Assembly (NCBI GenBank): GCA_038198445.1
Contig: JBBPZZ010000085.1
Span: 17,576 to 81,575 of the forward strand
Length of the DNA stretch: 64,000 nucleotides
Source: JACDDK01 sp038198445
GTDB taxonomy: Bacteria > Actinomycetota > Rubrobacteria > Rubrobacterales > Rubrobacteraceae
Direction of reading: 5' to 3'
In this document: positions 16,683-26,050 of the stretch, piece by piece
Layout of the letters: every line of letters starts with the position of its first letter
How positions within the stretch are numbered: position 1 is the stretch's first letter
Made by a program: the position numbers and the translations under genes
The notes under the pieces: generated by a model
What the model was told of the DNA's origin: nothing
What the model saw: the letters and a program-made list of their open reading frames with translations, nothing else
Database searches by the model: none

Positions 16683-17939
16683 CTAGACTTCGAGCCGATT
16701 GTATATCAGCTTGCCGCCCACGACAGTCGCCGCGACCCCGCCGCCAGCCGCCGCTTCGAGCACTTCTAGCTCCGGGTCCCGCCCGCCTGACGATACTTCG
16801 ACTACGGCGATGTCCGCCCATTTTCCGGCCTCTAAACTTCCGGTCTCGCCTTCGATGCCGAGCGCCCGCGCGCCTTCGAGCGTAGCCATCCGCAAGCCAG
16901 TAGCGCCGTCGAAACCGTGCAGCTTCACCGCGAAGAGCGTCTCCTCGAACAGGTTCATGCTCGGACTGCTCCACAGGCCGTCGGTCCCCATCCCTACGCG
17001 CACGCCTCGCTCCATCATGCGCGGCACGGGCGACACTTCGCAACCGAGATAATCGTTCGACCGGGGACAGTGCGCCGCCGCTACTCCCGTGCGCGCCAGT
17101 ATCTCGATGTCGTCCCCCGACACGCCGGTCGCCACGTGGGCGGCTATAGTCTGGGGGGCGAGAAGCTCGATACTCTCGGCGTAACGAATCGGCGAGAGCC
17201 CTCTCCCTCCCCAGTCGTTCTGCCCAAAGATGTCGGAGAGCCCGCCGGTTCCGTCCCGGACGAACTCGACCTCTTCCGGGCTCTCGGAGAGATGTATGGC
17301 GAGCCTGTCACCGATCTCCCGCGTCCTCCGGGCGGCGAACCGGCCCGAATCAGGGTCTACCGTGTAAGTCGAGTGAACGCTCACCTGCGCGTCTACCCGA
17401 TCCGGCAGCCCCTCGCGCATGGCCCGCACCCTCTCGATGATGGCCGCCACCCTCTCCTCCGGCCCCAATCCAGGGAAATCGCCGGGGAAGAACTCCGCGT
17501 AGACAGTACCAGCCATTCCAGACTCGGCGAGCTGCGGCAGGCACTCGCCATAGGGCGAGGACTCCGCCATAAAGGTTGTCCCGGCTTCTACAGCCTCGCG
17601 GGCGGAGTCGCGGGCGGCTTCGGGCGTCCAGGCCTCCTTCTCGGGGAGGCGTTCGATCAGTTTGGAGAGCCATCCGGCGAACGTGCCGCCCTCCGGCTTG
17701 TCTTTGAGTCTGAAACCCAGGTGGGCGTGGGCGTTGACCGCGCCAGGGACTATCGAGCAACCCGGAAACTGGTGGACCTCCGCGTCCGGGTTGTCGCGCT
17801 GAATCTCCTCCAGCTTTCCCACGGCGCCGATTCGTCCGTCCCGGACGAGGATCGCTCCGTCATTGATGGGCGGTCCAAAAACGGGAAAAACTCTATCGGC
17901 GGCGAAGATCCTGGACGAATTTTCAGGCATTTCTTCCAA
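16683..17939 (-). CDS. mqnX: Amidohydrolase, probable aminodeoxyfutalosine deaminase
   Basis: This 418-residue metal-dependent deaminase has PGAVNAHAHLG with the HxH metal site, HLSESPEEVEF, AAHCPRSNDYLG and GMGTDGLWSSPSMNLFEE. The order and wording fit the aminodeoxyfutalosine deaminases (MqnX) of the futalosine menaquinone route better than cytosine deaminase or guanine deaminase. Position supports this: it overlaps a polyprenyl diphosphate synthase by 17 bases, with menG next and menA nearby. The exact substrate remains an inference from family and neighbourhood. Confidence 0.65.
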   Translation of the reverse strand: MEEMPENSSRIFAADRVFPVFGPPINDGAILVRDGRIGAVGKLEEIQRDNPDAEVHQFPGCSIVPGAVNAHAHLGFRLKDKPEGGTFAGWLSKLIERLPEKEAWTPEAARDSAREAVEAGTTFMAESSPYGECLPQLAESGMAGTVYAEFFPGDFPGLGPEERVAAIIERVRAMREGLPDRVDAQVSVHSTYTVDPDSGRFAARRTREIGDRLAIHLSESPEEVEFVRDGTGGLSDIFGQNDWGGRGLSPIRYAESIELLAPQTIAAHVATGVSGDDIEILARTGVAAAHCPRSNDYLGCEVSPVPRMMERGVRVGMGTDGLWSSPSMNLFEETLFAVKLHGFDGATGLRMATLEGARALGIEGETGSLEAGKWADIAVVEVSSGGRDPELEVLEAAAGGGVAATVVGGKLIYNRLEV

Positions 17940-18984
17940 CTACCTCGGCGGCGATAGCCTCTAGCAAGGCACGCTCCGGACGATCGGGCAGAAGCTCCAG
18001 TCCTTCGATAGCCGCGTCTATCTCACCCCGAGCCCATACCTCGGTCTTCTCCACGGCATCCGTGGCGAGAACGGCCTGTATACCGGCTTCCAGAAGGTCC
18101 GGCGCAGGGTCCGAAGCCTCCAACACGCGCCAGATGGTGTCGGAATCGCCGTCCTGCAGCGCGAAGATAACGGGCAGAGTCACCGTGCCTTCGGCGAGGT
18201 CCGTCCCTATGCCCTTACCCATCAAGCCTGGCTTGCCGACGAGGTCCATCACGTCGTCGGACATCTGGAACGCTATCCCGAGTGCGTTGCCGTAGGTCGC
18301 AAGGGCGTCTATCTGCCGCAGCGAAAGACCGCCCAGGGTACCGCCCGCGACGCACGCCGCCTTGAAGAGCCCGGCGGTCTTCTTCCTGATGTGCTCCAGG
18401 TACGCCTCCAGCTCGACCGTCGCCCCGCTCGCCCGGTACTGCTCCAGCTCCCCCGCCGCGAGTCCCTCGGCCGCCTCGGAGAAGGCCCGCACTAACCTGG
18501 GGTCACCGATCTCCGCCAGGTCCGCGAAAGACTCCGCGAAGAGGTAATCGCCCGTGGCGATAGCGATCTCCCGCCCATAAGCGCCGACGGTCGTCGGCTG
18601 TCCGCGCCGAGTCTCGGCCCGGTCCACGATGTCGTCGTGGATGAGCGTCGCCGTATGCAAGACCTCGATTGCCGTCGAAGCCTTGAGCAACGACTCCCGC
18701 TCCGGCTCGCCCAACCCGGCGCTCAATACGAGCAAGAGCGGCCTCAGCCGCTTGCCTTCCGAGGTCAATGTCTCTAGCGCTGGTTGAACGAGTGTCGCCG
18801 GGGCGCGCTTGCCCACCACGACCAGCCGGTCTTCGACCTCCCGCCAGACATCGAACGTCCCCTCCGGAAGAGCCGAACTAAGATCCAGGGCGCCCTCTTC
18901 GAAGCTCCGCACGCTATCCGGTTCCACGGTGGAGGGTGATGATGCCGCCCGCGAGTCTGCTCCATGTAACATTTTGTAATCCAT
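17923..18984 (-). CDS. ispB: Long-chain trans-polyprenyl diphosphate synthase
   Basis: This 353-residue all-helical isoprenoid synthase has the first Asp-rich motif DDIVD at 117-121 with small residues before it (TATLIH), as in long-chain enzymes, and the second motif DDVMD at 243-247. It makes the side chain used by MenA and probably also the carrier lipid. The first 30 residues look non-conserved and overlap menG by 71 bases. In-frame GTG codons at 18927 and 18912 are alternative starts. Exact chain length cannot be predicted here. Confidence 0.88.
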   Translation of the reverse strand: MDYKMLHGADSRAASSPSTVEPDSVRSFEEGALDLSSALPEGTFDVWREVEDRLVVVGKRAPATLVQPALETLTSEGKRLRPLLLVLSAGLGEPERESLLKASTAIEVLHTATLIHDDIVDRAETRRGQPTTVGAYGREIAIATGDYLFAESFADLAEIGDPRLVRAFSEAAEGLAAGELEQYRASGATVELEAYLEHIRKKTAGLFKAACVAGGTLGGLSLRQIDALATYGNALGIAFQMSDDVMDLVGKPGLMGKGIGTDLAEGTVTLPVIFALQDGDSDTIWRVLEASDPAPDLLEAGIQAVLATDAVEKTEVWARGEIDAAIEGLELLPDRPERALLEAIAAEVVGRNA

Positions 18985-19645
18985 TACGCTCTATTATGAC
19001 AGCTAACTCATTTGGCGCCACGAACTCTTTCACTGATTCGGGCAGATAAGCGTACGCTCGCGCATCTCCCGCGAGCTTTCCGCCGAGTTTCGGCACGATC
19101 CTATCGAACCACAACCCGTAGAATGCTGAAGCCAACCTCCCCCGCGGCCGGGCTATTTCCAGGCAGACCACGATACCACCCGGCCTCACGACCCTGGACA
19201 TCTCCGAAAACAACGCGTCGAGGTCGGGGATGTTACGCGCCCCGTAGGCTATGGTAACGGCGTCGAAGGCATCGGACTCGACTTCTTCCAGGTTCGTCGC
19301 GTCGCCGAGCCGGTACTCGACGTTCGGGACGGGCTTCTTCTCCGCGGCCTTGAGCATCTCCTTGGAGAAATCGACGCCCAGCACGTAGCCCCGCGGGCCG
19401 GCGCGCCTGGCGAGGTCCCGCGTCAGGCTTCCGGTGCCGCAAGCCAGGTCCAGCGCCCGTCCGCCGGGTTTCAGGCCGGTCGCTTTCAGGACTTCGTGGT
19501 TCCAGATCCTGTGCAGACCGGCGGTCATGACGGTGTTCATGAACTCGTAGCGGACGGCGATACGGTCGAACATCTCGCGTACGAGGTCCGCCCGCTCCAT
19601 CCCGGTTGGAAGTTGCGTAGCGTTCTCTTTACGCGCGCCTTTCAT
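18914..19645 (-). CDS. menG: Demethylmenaquinone methyltransferase (UbiE/MenG)
   Basis: This 243-residue SAM-dependent C-methyltransferase has ALDLACGTGSLTRDLA (motif I), VLGVDFSKEM, DAVTIAYGARNI and MSRVVRPGGIVVCLEIARP, all UbiE/COQ5 signatures. It performs the last step of menaquinone synthesis. It overlaps the polyprenyl synthase on one side and the unknown gene 19629-20063 on the other by 17 bases, so all are likely co-transcribed. Confidence 0.93.
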   Translation of the reverse strand: MKGARKENATQLPTGMERADLVREMFDRIAVRYEFMNTVMTAGLHRIWNHEVLKATGLKPGGRALDLACGTGSLTRDLARRAGPRGYVLGVDFSKEMLKAAEKKPVPNVEYRLGDATNLEEVESDAFDAVTIAYGARNIPDLDALFSEMSRVVRPGGIVVCLEIARPRGRLASAFYGLWFDRIVPKLGGKLAGDARAYAYLPESVKEFVAPNELAVIIERNGLQNVTWSRLAGGIITLHRGTG

Positions 19646-20063
19646 CGGCCACCTCTCCGGCGGCCACCCGGACCCGCTCGCGCGAACGCTCTACGTCCTC
19701 GCCCGAGATTATCCTCAGGAGTTCGGCCAGATGCGGCGTCCAGAACTCCAGCGACACCTCGCCGCCCGATGAGATCTCACCCGCCCCGTCCCGGATCATG
19801 CGGCTCGCCACCGCCACGAACTCCGGCTCATCCAACCGCGCTATGGTCTCGACGGCCCAGGCGTATGCGTTGTCCCCAACCAGAACGTCGTCGTCGCTCG
19901 CTCCGTCGTCCGCGCCGTAGTGCGACTCGAACCCCTGCTGAAGATATTCGAGCGCCTCCGCCACGACCTCGCCCCGCGCATCTTCTTCCGGCAGACCGGC
20001 CACCGCTCCCAAGAAAACCTCCTTGAGCGATAGCTCCGGCGTGCGGCGGCTTAAGCGGTCCAT
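19629..20063 (-). CDS. Unknown protein between hemL and menG
   Basis: This 144-residue acidic soluble protein has no recognised domain. Visible are two helical stretches (VVAEALEYLQQGFESHYG and AYAWAVETIARLDEPEFVAVASRMIRDG) and a C-terminal Arg/Glu-rich helix. It is in frame-overlap with menG (17 bases) and abuts hemL (stop to start without gap), so it is translated from the same message. Coding is supported by this tight packing. It may be specific to this lineage. Confidence 0.65.
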   Translation of the reverse strand: MDRLSRRTPELSLKEVFLGAVAGLPEEDARGEVVAEALEYLQQGFESHYGADDGASDDDVLVGDNAYAWAVETIARLDEPEFVAVASRMIRDGAGEISSGGEVSLEFWTPHLAELLRIISGEDVERSRERVRVAAGEVADERRA

Positions 20064-21389
20064 CTAGTTCCGGTCCGCTTTCGAGAACCACTCACCGGCT
20101 GCCTCGCAAGTCCTCTCCAGGTCCTCCCCGGAGTGTACGGCGGAGATAAATCCCGCCTCGTACTGGCTCGGCGCAAGATAGATACCGCGCCGGAGCATGT
20201 GCCAGAAGAAGTCCTTGAACGCCTCCGTATCCGAGGAAGCTGCCGACGCGAAGTCCGCGACCGGACCTTCCGTGAAGAATATGCTGACCATCGAGCCGAC
20301 CTGGTTGATGGTAAACGGCACGCCGCCCGTGGAAGCCGCGTCACTCATGCCGGTTCGCCACCGCTCGCCCAACTCCTCCAGATGCTCGTAGAAACCTAGC
20401 TCGCCAGTGGCCTTCAACGTCATCAGGCCGGCGGCCATCGCCAGGGGATTACCCGAGAGCGTCCCCGCCTGGTAGACAGGCCCGGAGGGAGCGATCCTCT
20501 CCATGATCTCGCGCTTGCCACCGTATGCCCCAACCGGTAGGCCGCCGCCGATGATCTTGCCGAGGCACGTCAGGTCCGGCACGACCCCGAAACGCTCCTG
20601 AGCCCCGCCACGGGCGAGCCGGAAACCCGTCATCACCTCGTCGAAGATGAGGAGCGTGCCGTATTCGGCCGTTATCTCCCGCAGACCTTCGAGGTAGCCT
20701 CCGGCGGGCGGCACGCAACCCATGTTACCGGCCACGGGCTCGACGATGACCGCCGCGAACTCTTCGCCCCGCTCCTCGAACAACTCCCGCACCGCTTCGA
20801 GGTCGTTGTAGGGCAGGACGGCGGTGTCCTTGGCAGCGCCTTTCGTTACGCCGGGACTATCCGGCAACCCCAAGGTCGCTACGCCGGAGCCGGCGGAGAC
20901 GAGCAGGGCGTCGCCGTGACCGTGGTAGTTGCCGTCGAACTTCAGTATCCTCTCCCGCCCCGTGTATCCGCGGGCGAGCCGTATCGCGCTCATCGTGGCC
21001 TCCGTGCCGGAGTTGGTCATCCTGACCATCTCTACGGACGGCACGGCCTCGCAGACCAACTCGGCAAGCTCTACTTCGAGTTCGGTGGGCGCGCCGAAGC
21101 TGGTCCCCTTGCGGGCGACGCGCTCTATCTCCCCGATCACCGCGGGATGCGCGTGTCCGAGGACGAGTGGCCCATAGCTCATCACGTAGTCGATGTAAGC
21201 ATTCCCGTCCACGTCGAAAATGCGCGAACCCTCGCCCCGATCCATGAACAAAGGGTCGCCGCCGACCGAGCGGAACGCCCTCACCGGACTGTTCACGCCG
21301 CCGGGCAGACGTTCTACCGCCCGCTCCATTAACCGGGCCGAGCGGTCCATCGACAGCGTTGTTCTTGCGCCTGCGTCGCTGCGTTGCAA
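20064..21389 (-). CDS. hemL: Glutamate-1-semialdehyde 2,1-aminomutase
   Basis: This PLP enzyme of 441 residues makes 5-aminolevulinate in the C5 pathway, after HemA. The PLP lysine is K278 in CLGKIIGGGLP, GGVNSPVRAF is the N-terminal signature, and NSGTEATMSAIRLARG and FDEVMTGFR are present. The start TTG at 21389 has AAGGGAG at a good distance; ATG at 21350 is an alternative without a ribosome site. It opens the transcript that continues to menG. Confidence 0.95.
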   Translation of the reverse strand: MQRSDAGARTTLSMDRSARLMERAVERLPGGVNSPVRAFRSVGGDPLFMDRGEGSRIFDVDGNAYIDYVMSYGPLVLGHAHPAVIGEIERVARKGTSFGAPTELEVELAELVCEAVPSVEMVRMTNSGTEATMSAIRLARGYTGRERILKFDGNYHGHGDALLVSAGSGVATLGLPDSPGVTKGAAKDTAVLPYNDLEAVRELFEERGEEFAAVIVEPVAGNMGCVPPAGGYLEGLREITAEYGTLLIFDEVMTGFRLARGGAQERFGVVPDLTCLGKIIGGGLPVGAYGGKREIMERIAPSGPVYQAGTLSGNPLAMAAGLMTLKATGELGFYEHLEELGERWRTGMSDAASTGGVPFTINQVGSMVSIFFTEGPVADFASAASSDTEAFKDFFWHMLRRGIYLAPSQYEAGFISAVHSGEDLERTCEAAGEWFSKADRN

Positions 21390-21476
21390 GGGTACGTACT
21401 CCCTTCGGGAAAGGTCACGGAAAGTTTACTGCAATAATTGTTCGATATTCGTGTCCGCTCGCCCTCGCTACGTTTC

Positions 21477-22612
21477 TTAGCCGGACTGGCTGACAAGCTC
21501 AGCGAGTATCTCGACTATCTGATGATGGTTTTGAATTGTCGTCTCGGGGCCGAGGCGATAGCCATTGAGCCACTTGGGGTTGGCGACTTCGACACCTGGT
21601 AAATTTGATACGCGGTCAACGTAATCCTCCATCGCCCGGCGTACATCTTCTTGGGTTTCATCGTACCCGAGTGTGAGGTCGGTCAAGCCCATCCAGCCGG
21701 AGATACCGGGAGGGAAGAGCCACGCAATGGATAACGGTTTCGGACGGTCCAGAGAAGTCATCCGGATCGAGGTTCCGGCTGTCCCCCACGAAAATTGCAA
21801 GCCTAGGCCGTGGCATACGTCCAAAAGATCTCGGAGTGTTTCGCGGTATGCTTCGTCCTCGATGCTCTCCAGAAACCGAACTTCGTTCGTGCGCGTTCGT
21901 AGAGTCTCGCTCGTGCGCGTCCGTTGAGTCGAGCCGGAACCACGACTTTCAGGTTTCAATACAGTCCGTGACTCGAACGCCGAAAGGTTCTCCGCGGAGA
22001 ATCGCACCAATTCGACGGCATAAAATCTGGCGCCGCGCATCGTGGAGTTCAAATATTCGACGGTTCGCTCCATCGTGTCTCCGAATGTCTGAGCAACAAC
22101 GACGTAGTGAAACTCACCGCTCTCTAGTTGCTGTGAGAGCCGCTCACGAAGCGATGCTATTTCCTCCTCCGACAAGTCGGGCCAGATTTCGAGGGCCGCG
22201 TCCATGATCGAAGCCTTTCCTCGAAGCCGCGCCTCCTGGCAATGGTCGCTGGAAAGAAGCGCCTGGCTACTGTACTCTCGAACTCCTCGTACGACATCCG
22301 CCAGAGATCGGAGCCGTAATCCAAAAGTTGAGCCAGTACATGACGAAAGTCTGAATTTTGAGGCCCGGTTTTGAACTCGATAAGGAGAAGTTCTCCATCC
22401 CGAGAAACACCGATGAGGTCAACCGACCCCGACGGAAGCGTTGTCTCACGTCCGACGACCATCAGCGGGCCAGTCATTCCAAACTCGTCCACCGGCAAGA
22501 GATCCGGCGTGTCCTTCACGATTTCTTGAAGCTGAAATTCATCGTCGGCAAGTACCTCCGTCAAAACGGGACGACTTCCATCCTCCCGCCAGACCATCAC
22601 CTTACGAGTCAC
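21477..22612 (-). pseudogene. PD-(D/E)XK nuclease-like gene split by a one-base frameshift
   Basis: Two overlapping frames make one protein. The first (22612 downward) has SGSVDLIGVSRDGELLLIEFK, a D-x(n)-E-x-K nuclease-type core, and runs to ARRFF. The second (down to 21477) then reads SSDHCQEARLRG and LESGEFHYVVVAQ and continues to the end. Inserting one T in the TTTCC run (plus-strand GGAAA at 22251-22255) joins them into about 378 residues. As written, the first frame runs on to a stop at 22157 and the second would need the ATG at 22205. The C-terminal half has a short tandem repeat (RTRTSE, RTRTNE). Function is unknown. It may be real decay, or a sequencing error. Confidence 0.7.
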
Positions 22613-22629
22613 AAATCTTCCCCCACCGA

Positions 22630-23616
22630 CTATTCAATCAACCAACTCGCCACGTCCGGAGCATGGTAGCTGATAATGATCCCCGCTCCCGCCCGCTTGA
22701 CGCCGGTCAGAGCCTCAAGCACGGCCCGCTCCTCGTCGAGCCAACCGTTCCGCGCGGCGGCCTTTACCATCGAGTACTCGCCGCTGACGTTGTACGCCGC
22801 GACCGGCAGGTTCGTCATCTCGCGCACCCGGCGCACCACGTCCAGGTACGGCAGGGCTGGTTTCACCATGACGATGTCCGCACCTTCCTCTATGTCCAAC
22901 TCGGTCTCCAGGAGAGCTTCGCGGGCGTTGGCCGGGTCCATCTGGTAGCTGCGGCGGTCACCGAACTGCGGCGCGCTCTCGGCGGCTTCGCGGAAAGGGC
23001 CGTAGAAAGCGGAGGCGTACTTGGCGGCGTAAGCCAGGATCGGGGTATTCTCGAACCCTTCGCGGTCCAGGTCCGCCCGGAGCGCGGCCACGTGTCCGTC
23101 CATCATGTCCGAAGGCGCGACGATGTCCGCGCCGGCCTCGGCCTGCGAGGAGGCGGTCCGGGCCAGAAGCTCCAGGCTAACGTCGTTCAGGACCTCGCCG
23201 GTGTTCTTCTCGACCACGCCGCAATGGCCGTGGCTCATGTACTCGCACAGGCACACGTCCGTGACGACGAGCAACTCTGGCATGGCGTCCTTTATGGCCC
23301 GCGTGGCGAGCTGCACGATGCCCTCGGGGTCGTAGGCTCCCGTGGCGGCCTCGTCCTTCTCGTCCGGGATGCCGAACAGGAGGACGCCGGGTATTCCGAG
23401 GTCGTATGCGCGCTTCGCCTCGGCGACGGCGTGGTTAATAGAGAGCTGGAAGATGCCGGGCATGGAGGAGATAGGGTTCTTGACGTCCTCCCCGGCGATC
23501 ACGAAAATAGGGTATATGAAGTCGGTCGGGGAGAGTTGCGTCTCGCGCACCAACCCTCTGAGGTTTGCGGTGCGACGGGTCCTGCGAAGTCTCTGATCCG
23601 GAAATGCCATTCTCAT
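22630..23616 (-). CDS. hemB: Delta-aminolevulinic acid dehydratase (porphobilinogen synthase)
   Basis: This 328-residue enzyme joins two 5-aminolevulinates. Schiff-base lysines are K199 (AYAAKYASAFYGPFR) and K252 (VMVKPALPYLDV). Zinc-type cysteines C122, C124 and C132 lie in DVCLCEYMSHGHCG. The start may be the first codon or the ATG two codons later (MAFPDQRLRR). It overlaps the cobA-hemD stop by four bases, so the heme genes are one unit. Confidence 0.95.
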   Translation of the reverse strand: MRMAFPDQRLRRTRRTANLRGLVRETQLSPTDFIYPIFVIAGEDVKNPISSMPGIFQLSINHAVAEAKRAYDLGIPGVLLFGIPDEKDEAATGAYDPEGIVQLATRAIKDAMPELLVVTDVCLCEYMSHGHCGVVEKNTGEVLNDVSLELLARTASSQAEAGADIVAPSDMMDGHVAALRADLDREGFENTPILAYAAKYASAFYGPFREAAESAPQFGDRRSYQMDPANAREALLETELDIEEGADIVMVKPALPYLDVVRRVREMTNLPVAAYNVSGEYSMVKAAARNGWLDEERAVLEALTGVKRAGAGIIISYHAPDVASWLIE

Positions 23617-25148
23617 TCACCTTTCTCTACCGATTGGGCGGCGAGGAGATCCACCACCGCCTCAACGAGTCCCAGTATAGTGTACTCTGCCGCCTCAGCG
23701 TCTACCCGGATTCCATAACCACGCGCGGTGTCCGCGGTTATCGGACCGATGCAGGCGACCTTCGTCTCCGCGAGCATTGTTCCGGCCTCTTCGCCGAAAG
23801 TCCGGGCGAGGTTCTCGACAGTAGAACTGGCTGTGAAGGTGACGCAATCTATCCCGCCCGCCGAGAGCCGCTCCGCGAGTGCGTTCTTTCCTACCGAAGA
23901 TGGGACGGATTCATAGGCCGGTGGAACGACCACTTCAGCGCCGGCCTCGCGGAGCTTGTCCGGCAAGACTTCCCGCGCCACCTTTGCCCGTGGAATTAGG
24001 ATTCGTTGTCCAGAGAGCGAATCACTTTCCAGAGCTTCGATCAATGCCTCCGCCCGGTACTCTTGCGGGATCACGTCGACCCGCAACCCCACCTCTTCGA
24101 TCTTCTGCGCCGTCGCCGGACCGATAGCCGCTATCCTCGCGTCGCGCGGCACGGAGCGAAGGTCCAGCCCGTGATGCCGGATCCGCTCCAGGAAAGCCTC
24201 GACACCGTTCACGCTGGTGAAGACTAGCCAGTCGAAGGAGTCTAGCTCCCGGATCGCCGCGTCCAGCGGCCCAAAGTCCTCCGGTGGCCGTATCTCGATG
24301 GTCGGAAACTCGTGGACCTCCGCGCCGAGCGCTTCGAGCTTCACGGAGAGTTCACCGGCCTGGGCGCGCGCCCGCGTAACCACAACGCGCCTTCCGAAGA
24401 GCGGACGCCGTTCATACCAATCGAGTCCGGCATCGCGTAACGAGACCACGTCGCCGACGACGGTGATCGCCGGCGGCTTCAGGTTCGCCTCAGCAACTTT
24501 CTCAGCAATGTCGCGCAGGGTCCCGGTAACGGTACGCTGCTCCGGGATGGTGCCCCATCGGACGCAGGCGACCGGCGTATCCGGGCTCTTCCCGGCGGAG
24601 ATCAGCTCGGAGGAGATCTCCTTGAGCCTGCCGATTCCCATGTAGAGAACGAGCGTGTCCGCGCCGTTGGCTACCTTGCTCCAGTCTACGTCCGAGCGGC
24701 CCTTCGTCGGGTCTTCGTGTCCGGTGATGAAAGCCACGCTCGTCGAAATTCCCCGATGCGTAACCGGGATTCCGGCGTAAGCCGGGGCCGCCACGCCGCT
24801 CGTCACGCCGGGGACGGTCTCGAAGGGGATGCCGGCGTCTATAAGGTCCAGCGCCTCCTCTCCGCCGCGCCCGAAGATGTATGGGTCGCCGCCCTTCAGG
24901 CGGACCACCGTCTTGCCGGCGCGGCCAAGATCCACGAGGAGGGCATTGATCTCCTCCTGCGCCATCGAGGGGTTTCCGGGCTTTTTGCCGACGTAGATCA
25001 ACTCAGCGCCGGGCTTCGCGTGCGCGAGCAGACTCTCCGGAGCAAGCCGGTCGTAGACGATAGCATCGGCTCCCTGGATAAGGCGAAGTCCCTTGATGGT
25101 AAAGAGGCCGGGGTCTCCGGGACCGGATCCAACCAGATACACCGTCAA
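23613..25148 (-). CDS. cobA-hemD: Fused uroporphyrinogen-III methyltransferase and uroporphyrinogen-III synthase
   Basis: This is a 511-residue two-domain protein. Residues ~1-245 are a SAM-dependent methyltransferase with VGSGPGDPGLFT, RLKGGDPYIFGRGGEE and PGVTSGVAAPAYAGIP, making precorrin-2. Residues ~250-505 are HemD, with VVVTRARAQAGELS, VFTSVNGVEAF and VTFTASSTVENL. This fusion puts the branch point between heme and siroheme/cobalamin on one chain. It overlaps hemC and hemB by four bases each. Confidence 0.94.
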   Translation of the reverse strand: MTVYLVGSGPGDPGLFTIKGLRLIQGADAIVYDRLAPESLLAHAKPGAELIYVGKKPGNPSMAQEEINALLVDLGRAGKTVVRLKGGDPYIFGRGGEEALDLIDAGIPFETVPGVTSGVAAPAYAGIPVTHRGISTSVAFITGHEDPTKGRSDVDWSKVANGADTLVLYMGIGRLKEISSELISAGKSPDTPVACVRWGTIPEQRTVTGTLRDIAEKVAEANLKPPAITVVGDVVSLRDAGLDWYERRPLFGRRVVVTRARAQAGELSVKLEALGAEVHEFPTIEIRPPEDFGPLDAAIRELDSFDWLVFTSVNGVEAFLERIRHHGLDLRSVPRDARIAAIGPATAQKIEEVGLRVDVIPQEYRAEALIEALESDSLSGQRILIPRAKVAREVLPDKLREAGAEVVVPPAYESVPSSVGKNALAERLSAGGIDCVTFTASSTVENLARTFGEEAGTMLAETKVACIGPITADTARGYGIRVDAEAAEYTILGLVEAVVDLLAAQSVEKGE

Positions 25149-26050
25149 CTCCTGACCTCCCGGATCTCACCGAGCACCACCGCAGCGCCCTGTTCTAGAA
25201 GGTCCCGCGCCAGCCGCTCCCCGACTACTTCCGGCTCCACGCCTTCGGTCTCGCCCCGGTACACGAGCGCTCCGTCCGGGGAGGCAACAACGCCCCGCAG
25301 CCGGACCGTCTTATCCTCGACCGAGCCGAGCGCGCCGACCGGAACCCGGCATCCACCCTCCAGAGTCCGCAACATGGCGCGTTCGGCGAGGACGGCCCTC
25401 TCCGTCGTCGCGTGGTTCAAAGCCTCGCGGATGCGGCCGTTCAGCGGGTGATCTTCGAGCGTGGCGGCGGCGAGGGCGCCCTGGCCGACGGCGGGTAGCA
25501 TGACTTCCGGCGGGATCACCGTGTACGGCACGTCCAGCCCAATCCGCTCGAGTCCGGCGCGGGCGAGGACGAGAGCGTCCGCCGCTCCTCCGCGTACCTT
25601 ACGGATGCGGGTGTCTATGTTGCCCCGGATCTCGACGATCCGCAGGTCCGGGCGGCGGTGGAGTAGCTGGGCGCGGCGGCGAAGGCTTGACGTTGCGACC
25701 ACCGCTCCATCGGGCAGCCCGTCAACCTCGTAACGGCTGTCGGAGATCAGGGCGTCCGAAGGGTCGTGCCGTTCAGTGATCGCCGCGAGCGCAATCCCCG
25801 ACGGAGTCTCGGTCGGCACATCTTTGAGGGAGTGGATCGCCAGGTCTATCTCTCCGGTAAGTAGAGCTTCGTCTAGCTGCCGGGTGAAAACGTCCCGCTG
25901 ATCTATAACGGAGAGCGGCACGTCGGGATGGTGCTCGCTGGTAGTCTTTATGACGCGCACTTCGACCTCAAGATCCGCTCCGCGCAGCTTGTCGGCGCAA
26001 AGTTCGGCTTGAGCAAGGGCGAGCCTGGAGCCTCGCGTCCCGAGAATCAC
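25145..26050 (-). CDS. hemC: Hydroxymethylbilane synthase (porphobilinogen deaminase)
   Basis: This 301-residue enzyme polymerises four porphobilinogens. The dipyrromethane cofactor cysteine is C234 in TLEGGCRVPVGA. GTRGSRLALAQA at the N-terminus and AIHSLKDVPT around residue 72 are family signatures. The GTG start overlaps the hemA stop (GTGA). The product is passed to the HemD domain of the next gene. Confidence 0.95.
   Translation of the reverse strand: MILGTRGSRLALAQAELCADKLRGADLEVEVRVIKTTSEHHPDVPLSVIDQRDVFTRQLDEALLTGEIDLAIHSLKDVPTETPSGIALAAITERHDPSDALISDSRYEVDGLPDGAVVATSSLRRRAQLLHRRPDLRIVEIRGNIDTRIRKVRGGAADALVLARAGLERIGLDVPYTVIPPEVMLPAVGQGALAAATLEDHPLNGRIREALNHATTERAVLAERAMLRTLEGGCRVPVGALGSVEDKTVRLRGVVASPDGALVYRGETEGVEPEVVGERLARDLLEQGAAVVLGEIREVRS

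Noticed and set aside
21890..21940. Short tandem repeat in the nuclease-like gene
   Set aside because: About two imperfect copies of 23-24 bases that encode RTRTSE and RTRTNE; likely a variable linker and not a CRISPR or mobile repeat.
22441..23718. Long open frame (425 codons) on the plus strand opposite hemB
   Set aside because: It is antisense to a clear hemB gene, is Arg/His/Gly-rich and has no recognisable domain. High G+C makes such shadows common.
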